Shown piece by piece: positions 37,625 through 46,366 of a DNA stretch of 64,000 nt. Where the stretch lies: assembly GCA_965230525.1 (NCBI GenBank), contig OZ246008.1, forward strand, positions 4,526,001 to 4,590,000, read 5' to 3'. The translations under genes were made by a program, and so were the position numbers. The stretch's first letter is position 1. Each line of letters starts with the position of its first letter. This DNA is from GCA-002733465 sp965230525 (GTDB taxonomy: Bacteria > Pseudomonadota > Gammaproteobacteria > Enterobacterales > Kangiellaceae). The notes under the pieces are model-generated. The model was given only the letters and a program-made list of their open reading frames with translations. It searched no databases and had not been told where the DNA came from.

Positions 37625-38047
37625 TTAATCAATTGTTGACGATGTGTAGACTGCCAAAACTGGAAACTTGCTTTCCCCAAATGAGACTGTGAATGTTTGC
37701 ACTTCATTACCCTTAAAACTAAGCGGAAAACTTTTTGGGCTTTTTCGTTCACCATTCGCAAACAACGCCATGATATGTTGCTGCTCTAATGATCGGTTGC
37801 CAGACGAACTGTTTTTTAGGGTGATAGTTGCCCACCTTTCACCCGACTCACTGCTCATTAGTACATAATTAATGATTTCGAAATCGCTCTTAGAGGGGTA
37901 AATATTATCGTCATTAGGAAAGGATAATTGGAGATTTCTGGTGATACTTCTATCCACGGATAGAATTTCATCTTCGGCGGCAAAGGACTGATTGTTGACT
38001 AACAGAAAGCTAGCAAAAAGTATTATTGAAAAGCTTGATTTGGACAT
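37625..38047 (-). CDS. Secreted hypothetical protein (140 aa)
   Basis: A signal peptide (residues 1-23, ending SFA) and a mature beta-rich domain of about 117 residues with TITLKNSSSGNRS and FTVSFGE segments, perhaps an immunoglobulin-like fold. No cysteine. No family recognised. ATG 38047 lies within the last 25 bases of the upstream frameshifted membrane gene, suggesting translational coupling. The tandem array lies just past its 3' end. Confidence 0.6.
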   Translation of the reverse strand: MSKSSFSIILFASFLLVNNQSFAAEDEILSVDRSITRNLQLSFPNDDNIYPSKSDFEIINYVLMSSESGERWATITLKNSSSGNRSLEQQHIMALFANGERKSPKSFPLSFKGNEVQTFTVSFGESKFPVLAVYTSSTID

Positions 38048-38383
38048 TTTTGAAACCTGCAGAATTGAATTAATAATGATAACGGTATTGGCATAAAGAA
38101 AGGGTTAAATATCCTTTTACCCCTCAATTTATTCCGCTGAGCAACCAATCGTAGCATTCGAGCCCCTGCAAGTATCATGATGACTACACCAGAGACAATC
38201 AATCCATTAACAACCATATCATTTGCTAACAAAGGATGTACCGGCTCACCTTCCGAGCCAAATTTAGCGTACAAGCCTAATCCGAGAGCAACAACACCAG
38301 GAAAATCAATTAAGCCCAAACTTGATTTTGCGATCTAGGTTAGCTATTTGTTCATCAATACTTTCGTTCATTTTATTTGTCAC
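38023..38383 (-). pseudogene. Small membrane protein gene with a frameshift
   Basis: GTG 38383 has GGAGG 9 nt upstream and opens MTNKMNESIDEQIANLDRK, a short helix. That frame hits TGA after KFGLN. Removing one G from the GGG near 38314-38317 joins it to the open frame ending at 38023, giving a protein of about 118 residues with helices VVALGLGLYAKFG and GLIVSGVVIMILAGARML. Coding sense continues across the break, so this is a recent mutation or a read error. The product would be an inner-membrane protein with two helices and a charged C-terminus. Confidence 0.55.
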
Positions 38384-38521
38384 TAGAGTAGTCCTCCATA
38401 AACCTTTGATATTTAATTTTGATGCATTTTAGTCTTCACTATTGCGTTGAGTTCAAATGTCACCACCCATTTGATTTTAGAATAGCCATACCAAGCTAAA
38501 TGTTTGTTAGAACCGATAGCA

Positions 38522-39436
38522 TTAGATATCAATTGCTGTTAGATTTTTAACAAGCGCTTCGGCAATTCCTTTGTCGCTAGCAAAAACCACCCCACAGTGA
38601 TTCATAAAAGTGTTTCCAGTTTTGTTTAGCTGAAGGGGCTCGCCATAAGCATCGCAAACGTCCAATCCTAATTCGTTGAATAAGGCGGAGGTTGCGGCAA
38701 AATCCCAGCTGCTTCCACCTCCAGCCGAGGGCTTGGGTAACTTAAAATAGATCGCGGGATGATTTTCTAACACGCTACAAGCATTGCAAACGGCTCCACC
38801 ACCTCGGATCACTTGTATTTTCGACCAATCGCGCCGCTCAGAGTAGGCTTCTAAAGAACGCTGTATTATTTCAAATTTAGGGTTTGAGATTAGGTTATCT
38901 TCCGCAATTATTGTTAACGAAGTTCCCGCGGAGTTGTTCTGCGCATCTAGAAAACTTACCCATGGTTGGCCGTTTTTGCACACTCCCTTTCCACGAGTTG
39001 CGGAATATAAATTTTTATTCGTTGGGTCATAGACTACACCCAGCTGCGGCTGGCCTTGTTTAGAAACGAGCGCAATTGAGATTGAAAAGCCGGGTCTAGA
39101 TTCTGTAAAAGCCAATGTGCCATCAAGTGGATCGATACACCAAAAATAATCCCTATAAAAACGAGAATTATCATCGATAGTTTCCTCACTTAATAAAGCT
39201 AACTCATATTGCTGCAGGCTTGGTTCCAAAATATCTAAGATAATTTTTTCACTTTTCAAGTCGACTTCTGTCACCACTTGAGACGCAGGACTCGAACCAG
39301 ATTGTTTTTGTTTAATAGAGATTTGCTGAAGCCGAGGGTCATTCTCAATAATCGATTCGATTATTGAGCCCGCTTGATTGGCTGCTTTTTCAGCCAGCCG
39401 CGTCAATTCCATTAATTGCAATTGGGTAAGTTTCAT
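38522..39436 (-). CDS. Inositol-monophosphatase-family phosphatase (CysQ-like)
   Basis: About 304 residues. The magnesium-site motifs are present: LLSEET (Glu), WCIDPLDGTLAF (Asp-Pro-Leu-Asp-Gly-Thr) and SSWDFAA near the C-terminus. Such enzymes dephosphorylate 3'-phosphoadenosine 5'-phosphate, inositol phosphate or related sugars; the exact substrate is not fixed by the motifs. ATG 39436 directly follows the TAA of the kinase-like gene (one base between); GTG 39454 is an alternative. The two genes form an operon. Confidence 0.85.
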   Translation of the reverse strand: MKLTQLQLMELTRLAEKAANQAGSIIESIIENDPRLQQISIKQKQSGSSPASQVVTEVDLKSEKIILDILEPSLQQYELALLSEETIDDNSRFYRDYFWCIDPLDGTLAFTESRPGFSISIALVSKQGQPQLGVVYDPTNKNLYSATRGKGVCKNGQPWVSFLDAQNNSAGTSLTIIAEDNLISNPKFEIIQRSLEAYSERRDWSKIQVIRGGGAVCNACSVLENHPAIYFKLPKPSAGGGSSWDFAATSALFNELGLDVCDAYGEPLQLNKTGNTFMNHCGVVFASDKGIAEALVKNLTAIDI

Positions 39437-39437
39437 A

Positions 39438-40496
39438 TTAGTTAAGCTGTCCACTTAAACTTTCAATCACTTGTTGAGTGACTCGTTCACTATAACCATT
39501 AATCTTCCAATGGCCTGGGCTCCAACCTTTTAAGAATCGATGGAAGTCTGCCCAAGCAAAATAGAATAACTCTCGCCATTCCAATTCTAGCGCTTCAAGA
39601 TCAACATCATTAGGCGTATTTTTCTTAAGTAAAGACTTGGCTAATGATTGAAAATAATAATCAAGCAATTCGCTTTCATATTTTTCGCAATCCTCTTCAT
39701 ACAAACAACTTCCAATAAAATAGGCGACATCCTTCATTCCACAACCGCCACCCACATACTGAAAATCGACTGCCGCAACAGGATTAACGACTGGTATCTC
39801 AGATTCTGAATCCGAATTCAAACTTGCATCGGAAAAACAAAAATTGGCTAGTTTGGCATCACCGTGAACTAACGTCTTAAATTGACAGTTGTCGAGTTTT
39901 TGATCAATCTTGGCTGCTGCATTTTTAAGCGCAGAATCTTCTAACACTCGTAGCTCATCAGGCCGAGTTTGCAAATGCCAATAAGTTCCAATAGGCCAAA
40001 GTTGGCTGGATATTTTGTCAGAGTCAGCACTGGCTTCATCGTCGATAAAGAGAAAGGTCGCATGAAAATTTGCCAGCCACCTTAAACAATTTTTCATATC
40101 TTTCGTGGTGGCAGTGTCTTTTCGGATTGGAAACCCTGAGGCATCTAGATCTTCTAACAACACAAAAAATTCAGATTCACTCGACTCCACGGCAAAGCAT
40201 TGTGGCACTCGGCAGCCATCATCGCATTGTGATGCCCAGTGTTGATACCAATTTGATTCGACTTGATAAGATTTTATTTTTCGCTGGTGTGAAATGTCAG
40301 TATTCCAACCTCGAGGATGTTCAGCAGCGTCGGGCAATTTGACATGTTTTACTACTACGGATTGAACTTGTGCGCCTTCGAGCGCATAACGCACAATTTG
40401 TCCATAACCACTCCACAAAGATTGAATTTGCTGAGTATCGGTTATTTTAGATGCTGTTAACTGATTGAGGATCAGGTTTTCTAATGCTTTTGACAT
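39438..40496 (-). CDS. Aminoglycoside/ecdysteroid-kinase-like phosphotransferase
   Basis: About 352 residues with a protein-kinase-like fold. The catalytic loop is LVHGDAKLANFCF (Asp in HGD, Asn in the metal site) and AAVDFQYVGGGCGMKDVAYF provides the second metal-binding Asp. This resembles the APH and CHK/DUF1679 groups that phosphorylate small hydroxyl-bearing molecules. I use ATG 40496; TTG 40526 is possible, and neither has a strong ribosome site. Immediately upstream of the IMPase gene, so a kinase and a phosphatase are paired, suggesting a small phosphorylated substrate. Confidence 0.78.
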   Translation of the reverse strand: MSKALENLILNQLTASKITDTQQIQSLWSGYGQIVRYALEGAQVQSVVVKHVKLPDAAEHPRGWNTDISHQRKIKSYQVESNWYQHWASQCDDGCRVPQCFAVESSESEFFVLLEDLDASGFPIRKDTATTKDMKNCLRWLANFHATFLFIDDEASADSDKISSQLWPIGTYWHLQTRPDELRVLEDSALKNAAAKIDQKLDNCQFKTLVHGDAKLANFCFSDASLNSDSESEIPVVNPVAAVDFQYVGGGCGMKDVAYFIGSCLYEEDCEKYESELLDYYFQSLAKSLLKKNTPNDVDLEALELEWRELFYFAWADFHRFLKGWSPGHWKINGYSERVTQQVIESLSGQLN

Positions 40497-40580
40497 TGCT
40501 TGGTGCAAACTTATATAGGTTTGCAATAGGCTAACATAATTTGTAGTTTACACCACACTAACAAAATCTCTCAGCTTCTA

Positions 40581-40713
40581 TTCCCCAGCTCCTATTAACT
40601 AAGGAAACGCTTCGACTCCGCTCAGCGAGCTGAGTTGTTTTATAGCAACTAGTAACCATCCCAGCTCCCAACTCCTAATAACCAAGGAAACGCTTCGACT
40701 CCGCTCAGCGAGC
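40581..40713. repeat. Two direct copies of a 50-bp spacer repeat
   Basis: The unit CAGCTCC(t/c)..., AACTAAGGAAACG or ATAACCAAGGAAACG, then CTTCGACTCCGCTCAGCGAGCT occurs near 40581-40631 and 40663-40713. The CGACTCCGCTCAGCGAG part resembles dispersed repeats seen in other bacteria. Confidence 0.8.
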
Positions 40714-40729
40714 TTGATAAATTTTGCAT

Positions 40730-40801
40730 CTCCCAGCTCCCAGCTCCCAGCTCCCAGCTCCCAGCTCCCAGCTCCCAGCTCCCAGCTCCCAGCTCCCAGC
40801 T
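40730..40801. repeat. Heptanucleotide tandem array (CTCCCAG)10
   Basis: Ten perfect CTCCCAG copies plus CT (72 bp) end three bases before the stop codon of the DUF1566 gene at 40805. Uniformity suggests recent expansion. Frames across it encode a Gly-Ser-Trp-Glu-Leu-Gly-Ala type chain and are artefacts. Confidence 0.95.
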
Positions 40802-40804
40802 AGT

Positions 40805-41374
40805 CTAAAACGCATCCCCACCGGCGACAAACCTAACTGCTTTAAGCGTTTGCTTTCCAACTTTTCCATCCCCCCCAAATTTAAAATCGACAATCCAAGC
40901 TAGCGGCCCGCTGCCTCGGACATCGGGTGAAGAAGTCCAATAATGACCTTCTGTCGCTGGGAATACGCTTTCGTTGATAGAAGGTTCAAAACACGCTTTT
41001 TCGGTGAGAGACGCTAGCTCTTTGAGATTGGGCAGTCGCCAGTCGATTCGATTTCCACCTTCAAATCGAGTGGATTCATCCAATGCATCCTTCCAATTAA
41101 GTAAACTCGGTGTACCTTCACAAGGTTCGTCGCCAAGAGCTTTAAACACTTGTCCTACTGCGCATCGAGACCAAATTAACCCAGTCTTATTGTCAGTAAC
41201 GATTCCCTCACCTACTGAATAACGTTCATCTGGAGCGGTCAATTTAATTTCTTCGTGACAAGTCTGCGCTGAGACGTTTGCTTGAAGCATTATCAATGCG
41301 AGAAAGTTACCAATGGTAAACAGTGTTTTACTCATTCGTTTTTTGCCTACTAATTTTTTACATTTCATAATCAT
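40805..41374 (-). CDS. DUF1566 (Lcl-type) secreted protein
   Basis: About 176-189 residues. A signal peptide sits at MSKTLFTIGNFLALIMLQANVSAQ; ATG 41335 starts exactly there, while ATG 41374 adds 13 basic residues, so the start is unsure. The mature part has VTDNKTGLIWSRC, WRLPNLKELASLTE and YWTSSPD...AVRFV, the hallmarks of DUF1566 domains, which resemble C-type-lectin-like or Legionella collagen-like protein C-terminal domains. Two pairs of Cys are likely in disulfides. It follows a larger DUF1566 gene by 29 bp. Confidence 0.8.
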   Translation of the reverse strand: MIMKCKKLVGKKRMSKTLFTIGNFLALIMLQANVSAQTCHEEIKLTAPDERYSVGEGIVTDNKTGLIWSRCAVGQVFKALGDEPCEGTPSLLNWKDALDESTRFEGGNRIDWRLPNLKELASLTEKACFEPSINESVFPATEGHYWTSSPDVRGSGPLAWIVDFKFGGDGKVGKQTLKAVRFVAGGDAF

Positions 41375-41403
41375 CTACTCTTATTAATTGTGTGTTAAAC
41401 GCT

Positions 41404-42837
41404 CTACTCTTCAGCAAATCGAACCAAACGCACAGCCCGTCGACTATTTTTGGATGCTGTTTGATCACTGCCATCAAAATAGCTAAATGTCCATGCGCCG
41501 ATACTACGATTCGCTTCTGGCGTTGATGACCAATAAACATCCGAAGAATTGGGGAAGAAATTGCTATCAATCGTTAATCCAGGACTCAACACACTGTAAT
41601 CGGCAATGGAGCGTAGCTGCTCTAAGCTAGGTAATGACCAATCTCCACCTCCGCAAAAACGTGCTTCATTTATCGCGTCGACGTAAGAGGCTGTATCGCA
41701 ATTACTACCGGAGCAACTACCACCGTTCTCAGTGCCTGCGTCACCACCATTATTAGTTTCATCAAAGTTTAGCCAAGTGTAAGTATTGGTTGTGTCATGT
41801 AAGCCACCCACTCTTTGTTTTATCTGCCAAATCATGCCGGTATTGTTGTCTCTAACACAGGACCATTCTGCCGCTGAGTTGGCCAGCTCTAGGCCTTGCT
41901 CATCCAGCTTGGTGAAATTAAATCCCGCGTGGCCATCCTCATCATTTCCCTCATTAAGATCCAATCCATGATGACCATCTTGCCCACCGGGAATAGGATC
42001 AACTTCCCCATCTGTTTGGTCCTGACAGTTTTCTCGATTGCCATGAATGTTACTCGCCCCGGAAGCGAAGTCTCCACAAGTAGTGATGCCGGTATCATTA
42101 AGTTTGGCAACAAAGTGTTTTACTTCGACCTCTAATGTATCGCTGGATGAGGCTCCTTGGTTATCAACAACTATTAGCTCAAACTCTAAAATGCTATCGA
42201 CGTCGACAAAGGGTGCGGTAAAAACGAGTTGTTCAGTATCAGCTCCGCGCAATTCGATATCACGACTTCCCAATAGGGTCCATGCATAACTAACAACCTC
42301 GCCGTCGACATCTGTCGCCTCAGCTTTAATCGCGAGTTCTAAACCTTCTTGAACTTTACGCCTTTCTCCTAATTCTAGGTTAGGAGGCCGATTAGTTGAC
42401 TCTACCAGTATATCGACCGTATCGACGGCAGTTGCACCATCATCATCAGTGACTTCTAACTCGAAAGTTAACGTTTCATCGATATCAATATCCGGCGCTT
42501 CAAAATTAGCGATAGCGGAATCGGAGTTGATTAAAGTTACTTCAGTACCTTCTGTTTGACGCCAGCTAAAGCTGCTGATTGTCCCATCTGAGTCACTAGC
42601 TGAACCAGACAGTTCTACATTGTCCAGCGCTGAGACAGTTTGATCGTCTCCTGCATTGGCGACTGGGGCTTGATTGGTGGGAGGCGGTGGCGAGTTGTTA
42701 TTGCTTCCAGAGCCAGAGCCACCACCACAAGCTGCAAAGAAAGCAATACACAAAACGCTTACTAATACTTTTGTCGTTGATAATGAACCATTAGTATGAG
42801 CACGTCGATTATTTAAATAAAACATATTCAATTCCAT
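41404..42837 (-). CDS. Lipoprotein with PKD-like repeats and a DUF1566 domain
   Basis: 477 residues. A signal with lipobox FAAC (about Cys37) is followed by a Gly/Ser/Asn/Pro linker, two Ig-like PKD/cadherin-type domains (APVANAGDDQTV, FSWRQTEGTEVTL; YAWTLLGSRD) and a C-terminal DUF1566 domain with CVRDNNTGMIWQIK, FCGGGDWSLPSLEQL and VYWSSTPE...RRAVRLV. A surface-exposed adhesion or sensor role is plausible. ATG 42837 or 42825. It is the first gene of a two-gene operon with the smaller DUF1566 gene. Confidence 0.8.
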   Translation of the reverse strand: MELNMFYLNNRRAHTNGSLSTTKVLVSVLCIAFFAACGGGSGSGSNNNSPPPPTNQAPVANAGDDQTVSALDNVELSGSASDSDGTISSFSWRQTEGTEVTLINSDSAIANFEAPDIDIDETLTFELEVTDDDGATAVDTVDILVESTNRPPNLELGERRKVQEGLELAIKAEATDVDGEVVSYAWTLLGSRDIELRGADTEQLVFTAPFVDVDSILEFELIVVDNQGASSSDTLEVEVKHFVAKLNDTGITTCGDFASGASNIHGNRENCQDQTDGEVDPIPGGQDGHHGLDLNEGNDEDGHAGFNFTKLDEQGLELANSAAEWSCVRDNNTGMIWQIKQRVGGLHDTTNTYTWLNFDETNNGGDAGTENGGSCSGSNCDTASYVDAINEARFCGGGDWSLPSLEQLRSIADYSVLSPGLTIDSNFFPNSSDVYWSSTPEANRSIGAWTFSYFDGSDQTASKNSRRAVRLVRFAEE

Positions 42838-43039
42838 TTTGAAAAAAGAGACAGGTCCTAACTATGCTCAAGAAAGTCATTGCGAGCTTGTCATAAAGCT
42901 ATTGATTAGGTATTGATTTGCTATTGAATTGATAACAAAGACCAAAATTTATTCACAAGTCGCTTTATAATTGGCGATTCGAGATAGTCTATTTCGAAGG
43001 AAGCGGCTAAATTGGCGAGTTCAGATTCGAGTATTAATC

Positions 43040-43603
43040 ATGATAAAACAATCTCAAGTAATGGGATTAGGCTGTTGTAACTACCAACTCGGCGTGGTTA
43101 TTGGTAACCGTCCCGAAATCGAAGAATACCAAGACTTAACTAATATTCAGCCAGTATCTAATGGCGAAATTGCCAATATCGGCCTGCAATGTGGCAACGG
43201 TTGGCGAAAGGTTTTTAACGTATACGCTAAACTGCTGTTTTGTTTAGCTGAGGCAGATCGGACGGCCAATTTAGATATAAGCCTTAATTTATCGCTGGTT
43301 AGAGACTTTAAAAACTGGCAAGACTATCGAGAAAGCTTACTGCTGCAAAAGAGTAGTCAAACAGCGTTGATTTTTGGTGAAGTGACGATTTCCCCTAAGG
43401 CAAATCAAATTCATATTTTAAGTGGTAAAACCCACGCAAAAAACCTCATAGCCAAGCAACTAGTCGACCCGCAATTTGATTGGCTAGATTCAGAATTTGC
43501 AGTAAACCGTGCCGCTCGAAGTATTATTTGTCCTTATTTTGACTACCGTCAGTTGTCCAATATTAAGATAGAAAGGTTAGTTAAGTTGATTAGCTCGCTT
43601 TAA
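43040..43603 (+). CDS. Conserved hypothetical protein (DUF6942-like)
   Basis: 187 residues from ATG 43040; the TTG at 42971 gives an unlikely basic extension. No membrane segment. Conserved-looking motifs are IGNRPEIEEYQDL, QCGNGWRKVFNVYAK and a C-terminal CPYFDYRQLSN, which I recall from the DUF6942 group of gammaproteobacterial proteins; I am moderately sure. Function unknown. Confidence 0.65.
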   Translation: MIKQSQVMGLGCCNYQLGVVIGNRPEIEEYQDLTNIQPVSNGEIANIGLQCGNGWRKVFNVYAKLLFCLAEADRTANLDISLNLSLVRDFKNWQDYRESLLLQKSSQTALIFGEVTISPKANQIHILSGKTHAKNLIAKQLVDPQFDWLDSEFAVNRAARSIICPYFDYRQLSNIKIERLVKLISSL

Positions 43604-43768
43604 CAATCGCGACTTTTAACAACCAACGGAGCTATACGAGGCTCAGGTATTGCAAAAGGCTCAAGCTATTGCTTTAGATCAATAATCCTGTCAATTTGAA
43701 TGACACCACCGACTTTAAACCTGTTAGACTTTGCATCTATTGAAAGCAGATAATTTAAGAGAGTTTCT

Positions 43769-44158
43769 ATGTCCTCAAATTTTTTAAAAATGGTCGCGGC
43801 TGCACAAGCTCAAGATCAACCGCAACGACTGCTTATTATGTTAGCCAAATCGGAAATAGAAACCGACGATAAAGACAAAGGCATGTCTGGGACTATAACA
43901 CCAGTGATTTGCGTTGATAAAACCCCTGATGAAATTACCACCTTTGAAGACTTTGTGGCCGAGGCCGATTCAATTAATTCAGACTGGGATATGCTTTTCA
44001 TTGCCGGACTAGCAGGTGAAAATGACCAAATGCCCACCCCCGAGGAAGCCGATCCTATTCTCAACAAAATGGTCAATGACTTGATGACTGGACAAGATTT
44101 ATCGCGCTACTTGGTATTAGATCGAAACGAAGACCCGGTCGATATCTTTACTGAATAA
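43769..44158 (+). CDS. Small conserved protein, sometimes mislabelled ribonucleotide reductase subunit
   Basis: 129 residues, acidic and soluble. The segments QPQRLLIMLAKSEI, TPVICVDKTPDEI, WDMLFIAGLAGENDQMPTPEEADPIL and MTGQDLSRYLVLDRN fit a small family that databases have often called 'ribonucleotide reductase subunit alpha', though it shares nothing with the true enzyme. Function unknown. ATG 43769 with GAGAG nearby. Confidence 0.7.
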   Translation: MSSNFLKMVAAAQAQDQPQRLLIMLAKSEIETDDKDKGMSGTITPVICVDKTPDEITTFEDFVAEADSINSDWDMLFIAGLAGENDQMPTPEEADPILNKMVNDLMTGQDLSRYLVLDRNEDPVDIFTE

Positions 44159-44173
44159 TTTAAACCCGCCTAA

Positions 44174-44202
44174 ACCCAGTTATAAATCGCTATTAACTGG
44201 GT
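44174..44202. terminator. Bidirectional terminator candidate
   Basis: ACCCAGTTA (44174-44182) pairs perfectly with TAACTGGGT (44194-44202) over an 11-nt loop, between the convergent genes ending at 44158 and 44237. T-runs are weak (TTTTGTTG downstream). Confidence 0.5.
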
Positions 44203-44236
44203 ATTACCCATTCATTTTGTTGTATTTAATCCCTAA

Positions 44237-45013
44237 TTACTGCGCCGGTTTAATAAACTTAAGCACCATTCGATCCGTTTGATCGCGTTTTGTTTGCACA
44301 TCTCGTGTGAACACGTAATCTCGAGTATCTTCGGGGTTAGCTAATAAATTTGAATCTTCGGCCAATTTAAAGCCAACCGAAGTGATCTCGTTAATAACGA
44401 ATTGCTTGTCGATTCGATGTAGCGTGTCCACATCTTGTAAGCCCGTGCCCGCTTTGGCGCTGTGATCAATAACTAAGAAACTTCCCCCAGGTCTTAACGC
44501 ATTATAAATGTGCCTATTCATCATTTTACGGTTAACATTTTGCCAAACCGTATCATGGTAAAAAAGCACCATCAATGCTGCGTCAATTTGTACCGGAAGT
44601 TGCATTGTGTCCAGCTCACTTACCATTTTGGTGACATTAGTCTTCCATTGAGGACTCTCCAACCGTGCCAGCCAACCTTGACCAGGCGTGTTTAAGAACT
44701 GTGGAAAACGATTAACCACATACGGAGCGTTGTGAGCGATCACTTCGCCCTTATCACCAACAATTCTGGAAAGAATATCGGTGTAATAACCAGCCCCTGC
44801 ACTCAAATCAAGCACTCTCATAGCGGGCTGCACTCCCAATAGCTGTAATACTTCAGCCGGTTTTCTGTGAGCGTCTCGACTGGTTTCATTGGTTGGACGT
44901 TGTTTACTATTTACCGCATCTAAAATCACTTTAGAGGGTTCTGTGGCATTAGTCGTCAATACACAGGCGCACAAAATAAAAAGTGTTATTAAATTTTTAA
45001 TCTTGGAATTCAC
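44237..45013 (-). CDS. Exported SAM-dependent methyltransferase-like protein (COG4798 type)
   Basis: About 258 residues. The GTG 45013 start is preceded by AGAGGA 9 nt upstream and gives a signal peptide (NLITLFILCACVLTTNA). The mature domain has a methyltransferase SAM motif, VLDLSAGAGYYTDIL, and LRPGGSFLVIDHSA. The family is known as 'predicted methyltransferase' with an N-terminal leader. A periplasmic methyltransferase would lack obvious SAM, so the leader may be uncleaved, or the fold may serve another purpose. Pairs on the same strand with the next secreted gene. Confidence 0.8.
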   Translation of the reverse strand: MNSKIKNLITLFILCACVLTTNATEPSKVILDAVNSKQRPTNETSRDAHRKPAEVLQLLGVQPAMRVLDLSAGAGYYTDILSRIVGDKGEVIAHNAPYVVNRFPQFLNTPGQGWLARLESPQWKTNVTKMVSELDTMQLPVQIDAALMVLFYHDTVWQNVNRKMMNRHIYNALRPGGSFLVIDHSAKAGTGLQDVDTLHRIDKQFVINEITSVGFKLAEDSNLLANPEDTRDYVFTRDVQTKRDQTDRMVLKFIKPAQ

Positions 45014-45087
45014 GGGGGTGTTTCCTCTTACAAGTTTCAATTGATAAGCGGTAGTTATACTAGAATTCCAAGTTCAGTTTTATTGAA

Positions 45088-45732
45088 TCAATCTTTCAAT
45101 TTGTAAGCTTCTATTTTGTACACCGCTTGCCACGCTTTGGTGTCACTATTTTGCTTTTCCATTTTCCAAGAAAAACGCTGGTTGGTAATGTTGTAGAAAG
45201 TAATTCGCGTTGGTTGATTATTATAAATTCCTTGCATCACCATCGACTCCTCAGTACTCACCGCTTCAAATGTATCAACCTTTTTACCGGTATTCGAGGT
45301 CCATGCCATCTCCCATTTACTGGTATTCGGGTTAAAAATTCGAATATTGGTGCCGAATTGACGGCCTTGTTTTGGCGCAGGGGTATTGTAGCCAGGTGAA
45401 ATCCAATCATCTTGGATAGCGCTTCCACCCAATATCCAATAAAAATTCCAGTTAGCCCCTGGCCCAGCTTGCCATTTACCGGCTTTACTTAAACTCTGAT
45501 CTTTTATTTCCCACTGACCGACTAATCGGCCAAAATGCAGAGTGCGTTTATCGGTGGTTGCAGCCATTGATTGGCGTTTAATCTCTATATCCACTTGCTT
45601 TGCTTCAGCCAAACTCATCGGTGCATAAACGCTGCTGATAAATAACAAAATGAAAAGCCTGAAAAAATGCATCAAACCTTTAGAGGTGAACATTGAATTG
45701 TTATGGGTTGGACAATTGATGGTTGATTTCAT
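45088..45732 (-). CDS. Secreted DUF1579-like lipocalin-fold protein
   Basis: 214 residues. A signal peptide around residues 20-42 (a longer basic start precedes it) leads a beta-barrel-like domain: HFGRLVGQWEIKDQSL, WILGGSAIQDDWISP, WEMAWTSN, RITFYNITNQRFSWKME. This is the DUF1579/lipocalin-like pattern. ATG 45732 has TGGAG 7 nt upstream, better than ATG 45744. It lies upstream of the methyltransferase-like gene by 75 bp and diverges from the Lrp regulator. Confidence 0.72.
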   Translation of the reverse strand: MKSTINCPTHNNSMFTSKGLMHFFRLFILLFISSVYAPMSLAEAKQVDIEIKRQSMAATTDKRTLHFGRLVGQWEIKDQSLSKAGKWQAGPGANWNFYWILGGSAIQDDWISPGYNTPAPKQGRQFGTNIRIFNPNTSKWEMAWTSNTGKKVDTFEAVSTEESMVMQGIYNNQPTRITFYNITNQRFSWKMEKQNSDTKAWQAVYKIEAYKLKD

Positions 45733-45859
45733 TATTATCTCCATGAGTAGGGATTTAGGAAATAATAAGGCACTAAAGGTTATTTACTCCACTACTAAAT
45801 GACTCAAATATCACAGTTTTAGCGACAGTTTGTTACTTTTAATCATTTCGAGACGTGCC

Positions 45860-46339
45860 ATGCCAAATCATTCGCTTTCAAAATTAGACTGGGCAATTTT
45901 AGAATTATTGCAGCAAGATGGACGGAATAGTGTCTCGACCATCGCTAAACAATTAAATCGCTCTCGAAGTAATATTTCGGAACATATTGCTGAACTGCTA
46001 TCCAATGGCGTGTTAAAACGCTTTAGCATTTGTATTGATCCTGAAAAACTCGGCTTTGGGGTAAGCGCATTTATCCGCTTGGAAGCGTCTAGCAAACAAC
46101 ACCGTAGAATCGTAGAGCAAGTCATTGCTTTTCCGGAAGTGGTAGAATGCCATGTCATGACAGGTTCCGAATTACTCGTGATGCGAGTCACTTGTGTTGA
46201 TATGGCACATTTAAGAGAGCGAGTTGACTCACTCACCCAATTCGGTGCAACTCAAACTGACGTAATATTTGCAACAGTTAAAAATGAATTAAAAATCGAT
46301 GGCCAATTGGCCAAGTGCTTACAGCGTTCGATGAATTGA
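45860..46339 (+). CDS. Lrp/AsnC-family transcriptional regulator
   Basis: 159 residues from ATG 45860 (a TTG at 45830 is a poor alternative). An N-terminal winged HTH (LDWAILELLQQDGRNSVSTIAKQLNRSRSNISEHIAEL) is followed by a RAM ligand domain (RLEASSKQHRRIVEQVIAFPEVVECHVMTGSELLVMRV). Such regulators bind amino acids or similar effectors. The desaturase gene begins 27 bp downstream on the same strand, so they are probably one operon and the regulator may act on it or on the divergent gene at 45732. Confidence 0.9.
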   Translation: MPNHSLSKLDWAILELLQQDGRNSVSTIAKQLNRSRSNISEHIAELLSNGVLKRFSICIDPEKLGFGVSAFIRLEASSKQHRRIVEQVIAFPEVVECHVMTGSELLVMRVTCVDMAHLRERVDSLTQFGATQTDVIFATVKNELKIDGQLAKCLQRSMN

Positions 46340-46366
46340 TTTTGAGTTAAATAGAGGGATAACTAA

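Noticed and set aside
40705..40893. Frame through the CTCCCAG array
   Set aside because: It overlaps the DUF1566 gene and is a repeat artefact.
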